From positions 1-17,222 of the forward strand of contig JBIOWF010000267.1 in NCBI GenBank assembly GCA_044868295.1: a stretch of 17,222 bases of DNA. Direction: 5' to 3'. The notes beneath the pieces are model-generated. The model was not told where the DNA came from. It was given only the letters and a program-made list of their open reading frames with translations, and did not search any database. A program made the position numbers and the translations under genes. Below are positions 6,053-12,758 of this stretch, in pieces. The stretch is from JBIOWF01 sp044868295 (lineage in GTDB: Bacteria > Actinomycetota > Actinomycetes > Streptosporangiales > Streptosporangiaceae). Position 1 is the stretch's first letter, and each line of letters opens with the position of its first letter.

Positions 6053-7315
6053 TTACCGAGCGTCGACGATCATGCCCGCTCCAACGGTTCCGTTGGTGGC
6101 CTCGTCGATGAGGATGAAGCCGCCGGTGAGCCGATTCCTGGCGTAGTCGTCCACGAAGAGCGGCTGCGTCACCCGCAGCGAAACCCGGCCGATCTCATTG
6201 AGGCCCAGCGAGACCGCCGACTCGTCCCGATGCAGCGTGTTGACGTCCAGCCGGTAGTGCAGATCCCTGACCAGGGCACGAGCCGTCCTCGTCGTGTGCT
6301 TGATGACCAGCTTGGAGCGTGGCTGCAGCTTCACGCCGTCGGCCATCCAGCAGACCATCGCGTCGATCTCCTGCGCGACATGCGGCTGATTGTGCGGACG
6401 GCAGATCAGGTCGCCACGCGAGATGTCGATGTCGTCCTGCAGCCGGAGGGTCACCGCCATGGGCGGGAACGCCTCCTCGATCGGGCCGTCGAACGTGTCG
6501 ATCGCCGCGATCCGCGTGGTGAGACCCGACGGCAGGTGCAGGACCTCGTCACCCGGCTTCAGCACCCCGCCGGCCACCTGGCCCGCGTACCCCCGGTAGT
6601 CGTGCAGCTCGGGGCTGGTCGCGCTGTGCGGGCGGATGACGTACTGCACGGGGAACCGCACGTCGACCAGGTTGCGGTCGGATGCGATGTGCACGTGCTC
6701 CAGGTGGTGCAGCAGCGAGGATCCCTGGTACCAGGGCATGTTCTCCGACCGCGACACCACGTTGTCGCCGTGCAGCGCCGAGATCGGGATGAACGTGAGG
6801 TCACCGGCGTTCAGCTTCGACGCGAACGCGGTGAACTCCTCACGGATCTCCTCGAACCGCTCCTCGGAGTAGTCGACCAGGTCCATCTTGTTCACCGCGA
6901 GGACGAGGTGCGGCACCCGCAGCAGAGTCGTCAGGAACGCGTGCCGCCGCGACTGCTCCAGCACGCCCTTCCGCGCGTCGATCAGGATGATCGCCAGGTC
7001 CGCGGTGGAGGCGCCGGTGACCATGTTCCGGGTGTACTGGATGTGCCCCGGCGTGTCGGCGATGATGAACTTCCGCTTCGGCGTCGCGAAATACCGGTAC
7101 GCCACATCGATCGTGATGCCCTGCTCCCGCTCGGCCCGCAGGCCGTCGGTCAGCAGGGACAGGTCGGTGTACTCGGTGCCACGATCGCGGGAGGTCCGCT
7201 CGACCGCTTCCAGCTGATCCTCGAAGATCGCCTTGGAGTCGAAGAGCAGCCGCCCGATCAGCGTCGACTTGCCGTCGTCCACACTTCCCGCGGTGGCAAA
7301 GCGAAGGATGTCCAT
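6053..7315 (-). CDS. cysN: sulfate adenylyltransferase subunit 1 (GTPase)
   Basis: CysN hydrolyses GTP to drive APS formation by CysD. The 420-residue protein shows the translational-GTPase motifs: P-loop GSVDDGKS (10-17), switch I GITID (66-70), DTPGH (87-91) and NKMD (142-145). Two elongation-factor-like beta domains follow, ending NGTVGAGMIVDAR. The length fits a stand-alone CysN; fused CysNC/NodQ proteins are about 200 residues longer, so there is no APS kinase domain. ATG 7315 overlaps the stop of the 42-codon ORF upstream as TAATG and has GGAGAG eight bases upstream. The product works as a heterodimer with CysD, encoded just before it. Confidence 0.96.
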   Translation of the reverse strand: MDILRFATAGSVDDGKSTLIGRLLFDSKAIFEDQLEAVERTSRDRGTEYTDLSLLTDGLRAEREQGITIDVAYRYFATPKRKFIIADTPGHIQYTRNMVTGASTADLAIILIDARKGVLEQSRRHAFLTTLLRVPHLVLAVNKMDLVDYSEERFEEIREEFTAFASKLNAGDLTFIPISALHGDNVVSRSENMPWYQGSSLLHHLEHVHIASDRNLVDVRFPVQYVIRPHSATSPELHDYRGYAGQVAGGVLKPGDEVLHLPSGLTTRIAAIDTFDGPIEEAFPPMAVTLRLQDDIDISRGDLICRPHNQPHVAQEIDAMVCWMADGVKLQPRSKLVIKHTTRTARALVRDLHYRLDVNTLHRDESAVSLGLNEIGRVSLRVTQPLFVDDYARNRLTGGFILIDEATNGTVGAGMIVDAR

Positions 7316-7443
7316 TACTGCTGCTCTCCAGTGTTCGTACGGCTCTCGCGACGCGTAAGGACGGGACTCATCAGAAGTACCCCTCGAATTTGACGCTGCC
7401 GGTCCTCCATCGCGGCCTGGCCGCGGACCAGAACGGGGGCCAT
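7315..7443 (-). CDS. 42-codon linker ORF bridging cysD and cysN
   Basis: This frame begins at an ATG overlapping the cysD stop (TGATG) and ends in a TAA overlapping the cysN ATG (TAATG), so ribosomes could pass from cysD to cysN without a gap. The product starts MAPVLVRGQAAMEDRQRQ and repeats a related MSPVLTRR in its middle. It derives from a partial duplication of the cysD 3' end (see repeat feature). No domain is recognised. It may be a translated coupling sequence rather than a functional protein, or the overlaps may be fortuitous. Confidence 0.4.
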   Translation of the reverse strand: MAPVLVRGQAAMEDRQRQIRGVLLMSPVLTRRESRTNTGEQQ

Positions 7444-7503
7444 CAGAAGTAGCCTTCCTTCTTGCGGTCCTCCATCGCGGCCTCGGAGGCGCGGTCGTCG
7501 GCG
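7362..7503 (-). repeat. degenerate tandem duplication of the cysD 3' end
   Basis: On the minus strand the end of cysD reads AGGCCGCGATGGAGGACCG, then GGCTACTTCTGATG, then a CCCGTTCTGGTC segment. About 75 bases later the same blocks recur in order: AGGCCGCGATGGAGGACCG, GGGTACTTCTGATG, CCCGTCCTTACG. The second copy has about seven extra bases in the middle, so its EGYF-stop sequence is out of frame with the ATG-GAG-GAC-CG block. The extent is approximate. The first copy encodes the CysD terminus AAMEDRKKEGYF. Confidence 0.75.
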
Positions 7504-8357
7504 CGGGTGGCGCCGCGCTCGGTGATCCGAGTGACGGCGATCTCTTCGATGATCTCCTCGACCGTCGCGGCGGTGGACGCGACCGCGCCGGTGCAGGTCA
7601 TGTCGCCGACGGTGCGGTAGCGGACGGTGGCCTCGAAGACGGGCTCGTCATCGCCCCGCTGCACCACGTCGGCGTCGGCGAGCAGCATGCCGTCACGCTC
7701 GAACACCTTGCGGGTGTGGGCGAAGTAGATCGATGGGATCTCGATGCCCTCACGCCGGATGTAGTCCCAGATGTCCAGCTCTGTCCAGTTGGACAAGGGG
7801 AACACCCGGATGTGCTCCCCCTTGCGGATCTTGGCGTTGTAGAGGTTCCAGAGCTCGGGCCGCTGGTTCTTGGGGTCCCACTGGCCGAAGTCGTCGCGGA
7901 AGGAGAACACGCGCTCCTTGGCACGCGCCTTCTCCTCGTCACGCCGCGCGCCGCCGAAGACGGCGTCGAACTCGTGCTCCTCGATCGCGTCGAGCAGCGT
8001 GGTGGTCTGCAGCCGGTTACGCGAAGCTCGCCGCCCGGTCTCCTCCACGACGCGCCCGGCGTCGATCGAGTCCTGCACGCTGGCCACGACGAGCCGCGCG
8101 TTCAGCTCCTCGGCCCGCCGGTCCCGATAGTCGATGACCTCGGGGAAGTTGTGGCCGGTGTCCACGTGCATCAGGGGGAAGGGGATCGGCGCGGGCCAGA
8201 ACGCCTTCTCCGCGATGCGCAGCATGACGATCGAGTCCTTGCCGCCGGAGAAGAGCAGACAGGGCCGCTCGAACTCTGCCGCGACCTCACGCATGATGTG
8301 GATCGCCTCGGCTTCGAGCACGTCGAGCTGCGACGTCGTGTAGTCACGCTGAAGCAT
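7443..8357 (-). CDS. cysD: sulfate adenylyltransferase subunit 2
   Basis: CysD forms APS from sulfate and ATP. The 304-residue protein has the PP-loop SGGKDS (37-42), HVDTGHNFPEV, FGGARRDEEKARAKER and VFPLSNWTELDIWDYI, all typical of CysD. It ends in AAMEDRKKEGYF, the usual C-terminus. Start ATG 8357 has GAAGGA ten bases upstream and follows the cysQ stop by 24 bases. It lies in a glycan-assembly operon with a sulfotransferase and cysQ, and there are no cysH, cysI or sulfate transporter genes. Its APS is therefore probably used for sulfation rather than cysteine synthesis, although a housekeeping contribution cannot be excluded. Confidence 0.97.
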   Translation of the reverse strand: MLQRDYTTSQLDVLEAEAIHIMREVAAEFERPCLLFSGGKDSIVMLRIAEKAFWPAPIPFPLMHVDTGHNFPEVIDYRDRRAEELNARLVVASVQDSIDAGRVVEETGRRASRNRLQTTTLLDAIEEHEFDAVFGGARRDEEKARAKERVFSFRDDFGQWDPKNQRPELWNLYNAKIRKGEHIRVFPLSNWTELDIWDYIRREGIEIPSIYFAHTRKVFERDGMLLADADVVQRGDDEPVFEATVRYRTVGDMTCTGAVASTAATVEEIIEEIAVTRITERGATRADDRASEAAMEDRKKEGYF

Positions 8358-8381
8358 GTAGGGGATTCCTTCGGCCTAGTT

Positions 8382-9152
8382 TCAATGGTCGCGGTGCAGG
8401 TCACGGATGCCGGCGAGCAACGTTGGCGCCAGATCCGGTAGGGAGACCAGGATATCCGGCAACGAGGGGTCGGCTTGGTTATAGGTGAGCGGCGAGCCGT
8501 CGATCCGGCTGGCATGGGCTCCGGCGGCGAGCGCGACGGCGACCGGCGCGGCGGAATCCCACTCGTACTGACCGCCCGCGTGCACGTACGCGTCGACCTC
8601 ACCGGTGAGCACCGCCGCGATCTTGGCACCGGCCGAACCGATGGGCACCAGGTCCGCGCCGACCAGGTAAGCGAGCTTCTGCACGAACTCGGGCGGGCGG
8701 GTGCGGCTGACCGCGATGCGGATCCGGCCGTCCGACGTCCGCGCGAGCTTGGGCGGCGTCCCCGTGGTGAGCGTCCTGCCCTGGGCGGGTAGCGCGACGG
8801 CTCCGGCGGCGAGGCCGCCGGATTCCCACAACGCGACGTGGACGGCCCAGTCGGACCGGCCCGCCTCGGAGAACTCGCGGGTGCCGTCGAGCGGATCGAC
8901 GATCCACACGCGTTTGGCGGACAGCCGCTTCGGATCCAGCCGTTCCTCGCGGGTCGCCTCCTCCGACAGCACGCTGTCGGACGGCCGCAGGCGTGCGAGA
9001 GCCTCCGTCAGGAAGCGGTGCGCGCTCTGGTCACCCGCGTTCTTCAACGCCTTCGGATCGTCGAAGCCGTAGCGGGCGCGAAGCTGAAGCAGCCGCTCCC
9101 CCGCCTCTGCGGCCAGATCACCGGCCAGGGAGTGGTCATCCCGGATCGTCAT
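8382..9152 (-). CDS. cysQ: 3'(2'),5'-bisphosphate nucleotidase (PAP phosphatase)
   Basis: CysQ dephosphorylates PAP, the inhibitory by-product of PAPS sulfotransferases, and possibly PAPS. The 256-residue protein belongs to the inositol-monophosphatase superfamily: metal ligands in SEEATREE (63-70), WIVDPLDGTREF (83-94, with Asp86 and Asp89) and EWDSAAPVAVALAAGA (197-212, with Asp199). ATG 9152 is chosen because it starts two bases after the stop of the sugar-phosphate transferase gene, with GGGAG upstream; a longer frame to 9302 would lie inside that gene. It was probably recruited to support the sulfotransferase in the same operon. An inositol or fructose phosphatase is less likely given cysD and cysN next door. 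Confidence 0.92.
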   Translation of the reverse strand: MTIRDDHSLAGDLAAEAGERLLQLRARYGFDDPKALKNAGDQSAHRFLTEALARLRPSDSVLSEEATREERLDPKRLSAKRVWIVDPLDGTREFSEAGRSDWAVHVALWESGGLAAGAVALPAQGRTLTTGTPPKLARTSDGRIRIAVSRTRPPEFVQKLAYLVGADLVPIGSAGAKIAAVLTGEVDAYVHAGGQYEWDSAAPVAVALAAGAHASRIDGSPLTYNQADPSLPDILVSLPDLAPTLLAGIRDLHRDH

Positions 9153-9154
9153 TC

Positions 9155-10648
9155 TCAGTAAGCTCCCGCCCCGCGTGCCACGGCAGACCATGTCTTCCAC
9201 AGGATCTGCAGATCCAGCATCAGAGACCAGTTCTCGACATAACGCAGGTCCAACCGTACCGATTCCTCCCAGGAGAGGTCCGACCGCCCGTTCACCTGCC
9301 ACAGGCCCGTCATCCCCGGCCGGACCACCAGCCGCCGGCGGACGTCGTGCCCGTACCGGGCGACCTCCTCAGGCAGCGGCGGGCGCGGCCCCACCAGAGA
9401 CATGTGACCCTGCACAACATTGATCAGTTGCGGCAGCTCGTCCAGCGAGTGCCGCCGCAGCCAGCTCCCGATCGGCGTGATCCGCGGGTCATGGCGGATC
9501 TTGAACAGCACACCTTCGGCGTCGCTGACGAGCTTGATCTTCCGTTCCTCGGCATCCGGCGACATGGTGCGGAACTTCGTGATCATGAACTCCGCGCCGT
9601 CCTTGCCGATCCGGCGCTGCCGGAACAGCGCCGGCCCCCGGCTCGACGCCCGTACGGCCACCGCCAAGCCCACCAGCAGCGGCGACAGCACGACGAGCGC
9701 GACCCCGGCGACGAGCCGGTCGAACACGTTCTTGATCAGCTGGCGGACGCCGGCCAGCTCCGGATGCTCGACATGGAGGAGCGGGAGCCCGGCCACCGGC
9801 CTGATGGTGGTGCGCGGCCCGGCCACCTCCATCAGGGCGGGCGCGACCACGAGGTCCGTACGGCTGCGCTCCAGCCGCCAGGCCAGCCTCCGGAGGGCGG
9901 TGCCGTCCAGCTCCGGACAGGCCAGCACGGCGACCGTGTCCGCCCGGGCCTGGCCCACCACCAGCGGCACATCGGTGAAGTCGCCCAGCACCGGCACGCC
10001 CTCCACCTCGCCCGACGCGTCGCACGGCAGACAGGCCGCGACGATCTCCATGCCGTGGTAGCGCTCACGCCGGAACCGTCTCGTCAGATCCGTGATCGCC
10101 GCCCGGTGCCCCACCGCGACGACCCTGCGCATGCAGTCGCCCCTGGCTCTACGCCGATGCAGCCTGCGGCGCAGGACGTACCTGCCGCAGAGGGTGAGCG
10201 TGGTCATCAGCGGGAGCGCCAGCACGACGTAACCACGGGCGAGGTCGGTCTTCGTCACGTACGCGGCGATGGCGACGGCGGCGGTGAGAGTGAAGCCGCA
10301 CTGCGCGATCCGGCGGAACTCCTCCGAGCCGACCCCGATCAGCCGTGGCTCGTACGCCCGGTTGAGGCCGACCACGCACACCCACAAGATCGGGAGGGTG
10401 AGGCTCAATGCCGCGTAAGGCGTTACGTACGGAGTAACCTCGCCGAACCGGACAAGGACGGCGGCGACCCCGGCGAGGAGGGCACACAGCATGTCGGAGA
10501 CGACCGCCTGCAACCGGTGCCTGAAGGCCCACCTGGGCGGCCGGGCGACCAGCCGTGCGGACGCCCGGCCAGAGCCGTCCACGGCGATCGCCGACATCTC
10601 GCCGTCCCGCACACGCCCTCCATCCCCCGCGACAGATCGTCGCTCCAT
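9155..10648 (-). CDS. polyprenyl-phosphate sugar-1-phosphate transferase (WbaP/exopolysaccharide initiating type)
   Basis: This membrane enzyme would start glycan assembly by moving a sugar-1-phosphate from a UDP-sugar to undecaprenyl phosphate. The N-terminal half holds about four hydrophobic segments (for example VVSDMLCALLAGVAAVLV) and a nucleotide-binding-like region. Another hydrophobic segment (VAGVALVVLSPLLVGLAVAV) precedes the C-terminal catalytic domain, with ITKFRTM, SLDELPQLINVVQGHMSLVGPRP, RPGMTGLWQVNGR and LDLRYVENWS. Length is 497 residues from ATG 10648. The frame continues to GTG 10693, which has an AAGGG upstream, but those 15 codons use A/T third positions freely, unlike the gene. 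ATG 10597 is another option. It is first in the operon. The sugar is unknown. Confidence 0.92.
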   Translation of the reverse strand: MERRSVAGDGGRVRDGEMSAIAVDGSGRASARLVARPPRWAFRHRLQAVVSDMLCALLAGVAAVLVRFGEVTPYVTPYAALSLTLPILWVCVVGLNRAYEPRLIGVGSEEFRRIAQCGFTLTAAVAIAAYVTKTDLARGYVVLALPLMTTLTLCGRYVLRRRLHRRRARGDCMRRVVAVGHRAAITDLTRRFRRERYHGMEIVAACLPCDASGEVEGVPVLGDFTDVPLVVGQARADTVAVLACPELDGTALRRLAWRLERSRTDLVVAPALMEVAGPRTTIRPVAGLPLLHVEHPELAGVRQLIKNVFDRLVAGVALVVLSPLLVGLAVAVRASSRGPALFRQRRIGKDGAEFMITKFRTMSPDAEERKIKLVSDAEGVLFKIRHDPRITPIGSWLRRHSLDELPQLINVVQGHMSLVGPRPPLPEEVARYGHDVRRRLVVRPGMTGLWQVNGRSDLSWEESVRLDLRYVENWSLMLDLQILWKTWSAVARGAGAY

Positions 10649-10717
10649 GCTGTAGCCAACTACATACCAAGAGTGATGAATGCTAGCGGTCACATGGCCG
10701 ACCCTTGAGGAGAATCC
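10649..10717. promoter_or_regulatory. divergent promoter region between the glycan operon and the exonuclease gene
   Basis: This 69-base stretch is relatively AT-rich and separates the operon start (ATG 10648, minus) from GTG 10718 (plus). GAGGAG at 10706-10711 serves the exonuclease gene. On the minus strand TATGTA (10661-10656) could be a -10 for the glycan operon, without a recognisable -35. All promoters for the seven-gene operon should lie here or just inside the neighbouring gene. Confidence 0.45.
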
Positions 10718-11335
10718 GTGAAAGCCGAAACCTACATATCCGTCGATATCGAGGCCGACGGCCCCATTCCCGGCCCATATTCCATGGTGAGTTTCGGAAT
10801 GACAGTGGCCGGACGGATGGGCGGGCGGACGTTCGAGACGCTCGACCCGGAGTCGATGACCTTCTACGCGGAGCTGCGGCCCATCAGCGACGAATTCGTG
10901 CCCGAGGCGCTCGCGGTGAGCGGGCTCGACCGCGACCTGCTGGTACGCGAAGGCCGCGATCCCGCCGAGGTGATGGGATCCGCCGCCGCGTGGGTGCGCG
11001 AAGCGTGCGGCGACACGTTGCCCGTGCTGGCCGCTTTCCCTCTGTCATTCGACTGGATGTGGATTTACTGGTATTTCATTCGCTTCACCGGAGAATCACC
11101 CTTCGGGCATTCCCGATGCATCGACATAAAGACGCTGTACGCCGCCAAAGCTGGGGTTCCGATGGCGTGGGCGACGAAACGCCAGATGCCCCGTGATGTG
11201 AAGTCCGCCCGAAAGCACACCCACCACGCCCTCGACGACGCGATCGAACAGGCCGAGCTCTTCCAGAACCTCATGCTCTGGCGAGGCGGGAGCCGTACAA
11301 GCCGTGCCGTCAGCGAGGAGGCTTCGCCGGATTGA
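10718..11335 (+). CDS. DEDDh-type 3'-5' exonuclease-like protein
   Basis: The 205-residue protein has an RNase H-like exonuclease layout. The N-terminal strand ISVDIEADG supplies Asp10 and Glu12, FDWMW supplies Asp112, and HHALDDA (169-175) gives the His169-Asp174 pair of the DEDDh subgroup, comparable to HGALLDA of DnaQ. The acidic metal ligands therefore appear complete. The start is GTG 10718 with GAGGAG six bases upstream. It is similar to short actinobacterial proteins annotated as exonuclease or exoribonuclease; the substrate is unknown. It is divergent from the glycan operon, so a functional link to it is not implied. Its last 26 bases overlap the 3' end of pth on the opposite strand. 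Confidence 0.8.
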   Translation: MKAETYISVDIEADGPIPGPYSMVSFGMTVAGRMGGRTFETLDPESMTFYAELRPISDEFVPEALAVSGLDRDLLVREGRDPAEVMGSAAAWVREACGDTLPVLAAFPLSFDWMWIYWYFIRFTGESPFGHSRCIDIKTLYAAKAGVPMAWATKRQMPRDVKSARKHTHHALDDAIEQAELFQNLMLWRGGSRTSRAVSEEASPD

Positions 11336-11912
11336 GGTCACCCGCGTGGAACGTGTTCTGCGTCGCGTCCAGACCAGCGGTGATCAGCGACTCCACCATG
11401 TCCGCCGCCCGGTCCACCAGGAACGGCAGATCCTTGCGCTCGGCAGTGGCGAAGTCCTTGAGCACGTAGGCGGCGGCGTCCATCCGTCCCGGAGGGCGGC
11501 CGATGCCGAACCGGATCCGCAGATAGTCCTTTGTCGCCACCGCCTTGGTGATCGACTTCAGCCCGTTGTGGCCGTTGTCCCCGCCGCCGAGCTTCGCACG
11601 CAGCGCGCCGTACGGAATGTCCAGCTCGTCGTGGACGACGATCACGTTCTCCGGCGCCACCTTGTAGAAGTCGGCGAGCGCCTTCACCGGCCCACCTGAC
11701 AGGTTCATGAACGACAGCGGCTTCGCCAGGACGACCGGGGCGCCCGCCAGCCGCCCCTCGACGATCTCCGCGCGCGACTTGTGGACCTTGAACCGCCCGC
11801 CGACCCGCGCCGCGAGCTCGTCCAGCACCATGAACCCGGCGTTGTGCCGGTTACCCGCGTAATCAGGCCCGGGATTCCCCAGGCCGACGACCAACCACCG
11901 CTGATCGGACAT
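11310..11912 (-). CDS. pth: peptidyl-tRNA hydrolase
   Basis: Pth cleaves peptidyl-tRNA released from stalled ribosomes. The 200-residue protein has the family motifs VVGLGNPGPDYAGNRHNAG (8-26, with the catalytic His in RHNAG), KPLSFMNLSG, VVHDELDIPYG (catalytic Asp) and LGGGDNGHNGLKSI. Start ATG 11912 has GAGGAG six bases upstream; an in-frame ATG at 12041 would lie inside rplY and extend past the conserved N-terminus. It follows rplY by 67 bases, an order conserved in actinobacteria. The terminus (DLNPAKPPR) overlaps the convergent exonuclease gene by 26 bases. Confidence 0.97.
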   Translation of the reverse strand: MSDQRWLVVGLGNPGPDYAGNRHNAGFMVLDELAARVGGRFKVHKSRAEIVEGRLAGAPVVLAKPLSFMNLSGGPVKALADFYKVAPENVIVVHDELDIPYGALRAKLGGGDNGHNGLKSITKAVATKDYLRIRFGIGRPPGRMDAAAYVLKDFATAERKDLPFLVDRAADMVESLITAGLDATQNTFHAGDLNPAKPPR

Positions 11913-11933
11913 CACCGTCTCCTCATATGGAGA

Positions 11934-11962
11934 AGTCCTCCACAGGCCACCTGTGGAGGACT
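11934..11962 (-). terminator. perfect 13-bp hairpin between rplY and pth
   Basis: AGTCCTCCACAGG (11934-11946) and CCTGTGGAGGACT (11950-11962) are exact reverse complements with a 3-base loop. On the minus strand the stem ends 15 bases before the pth Shine-Dalgarno and is followed by TCTCCATATG, not a U run. It may be an intercistronic attenuator, a processing or RNA-stability stem, or a terminator that isolates pth. Confidence 0.6.
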
Positions 11963-11979
11963 CTCTCGTGAAGCCAAAC

Positions 11980-12588
11980 CTACTCGGCGGCCTCGGCGGC
12001 CTCGCCCGCGGCCTCAGCGGCCTCACCCTCTGCGGCCTCACCCTCAGGCTCGGCGGTCGGAGCGGCGATGACGTGCAGGATCAGCGCCTCGGGGTCGCCC
12101 GCGAGAGTGGCGCCACCAGGCAGCTTGAGGTCGCCCGCGTAGACGGCGAAGCCGACGTCCTGGCCGTCGACGTCGACCTCGACACCGGTGGGGATGTGGG
12201 TCGCCTCGGCCTCGACGGAAACCGCCACGAGCTGCTGGTCGAGGATCGCGCCCCCGATGACGTCGCCCGAGACGGTGACGGGGATGTCGACGGTGACCTT
12301 CTCGCCCCGCTTCACGAGGAGCAGGTCGACGTGCTCGATGAAGCCCTTGATCGGGTCACGCTGAACGCCCTTGGGCAGCGCCAGCTCGCTGACCGCGCCC
12401 TCCAGCTTGATCAGCACGTTCGCGGTGCGCAGCGCGAGCAGCACCTCGTGGCCCGGCAGGGTCAGGTGCCTCGGCTCGGTGCCGTGGCCGTACAGGACTG
12501 CGGGGACCTTGTGCTCGCGGCGGATCTTGCGAGCGGCGCCCTTGCCGAAAACCTCACGGGGCTCGGCGGCGATTCGTACCTCGGCCAT
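11980..12588 (-). CDS. rplY: 50S ribosomal protein L25 / general stress protein Ctc
   Basis: The 202-residue protein is the long Ctc/TL5 form. The N-terminal 5S rRNA-binding domain (about 1-92) includes GKGAARKIRREHKVPAVLYG and is followed by the beta-rich TL5 domain (VDIPVTVSGD, HIPTGVEVDVDGQDVG). The tail (from about residue 178) is a run of Ala, Glu and Gly encoded by short GGCCGAGGC-type DNA repeats; such acidic tails are usual in actinobacterial L25. Start ATG 12588 has AGGAG about eight bases upstream. It is followed by pth. The common upstream partner prs is not here; an unrelated lipase gene lies upstream instead, so rplY should have its own promoter. Confidence 0.96.
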   Translation of the reverse strand: MAEVRIAAEPREVFGKGAARKIRREHKVPAVLYGHGTEPRHLTLPGHEVLLALRTANVLIKLEGAVSELALPKGVQRDPIKGFIEHVDLLLVKRGEKVTVDIPVTVSGDVIGGAILDQQLVAVSVEAEATHIPTGVEVDVDGQDVGFAVYAGDLKLPGGATLAGDPEALILHVIAAPTAEPEGEAAEGEAAEAAGEAAEAAE

Positions 12589-12758
12589 GGCACATCTCCT
12601 AGGGATGCTTGAGATCGGATGACGCGCTCCCCCTCACCCGCCCTAGCGGAAGGCGTTACGAGCGCAACCCGTGAAGTCTACCTTGCCCCCCGGCCGAGCT
12701 CGGCCCGGCGGAAATGGCGGCGGTTTCGACGCGGGTCAGCGGCGCCCACGGGAATTGG
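12589..12758 (-). promoter_or_regulatory. rplY promoter region with upstream palindrome
   Basis: This 170-base gap separates the lipase stop from rplY. On the minus strand TAGACT (12680-12675) is a plausible -10, and TTGCGC-16-TAGGGC further downstream is a second weak candidate. GGCCGAGCTCGGCC (12692-12705), a perfect palindrome just upstream, could form a short hairpin that ends lipase transcription. There is no ORF. Confidence 0.4.

Noticed and set aside
5981..7393. Plus-strand 470-codon open frame across cysN
   Set aside because: It is antisense to a complete cysN with all GTPase motifs and has no recognisable domain.
10649..10693. GTG 10693 as the start of the sugar-phosphate transferase
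   Set aside because: The AAGGG upstream is acceptable, but the 15 extra codons have A/T-rich third positions unlike the gene and would leave only 24 bases for two divergent promoters. It is kept as an alternative.
8993..10708. Plus-strand 571-codon open frame across the sugar transferase gene
   Set aside because: It is Pro/Arg/His/Gln-rich shadow coding opposite a gene with clear sugar-transferase motifs.
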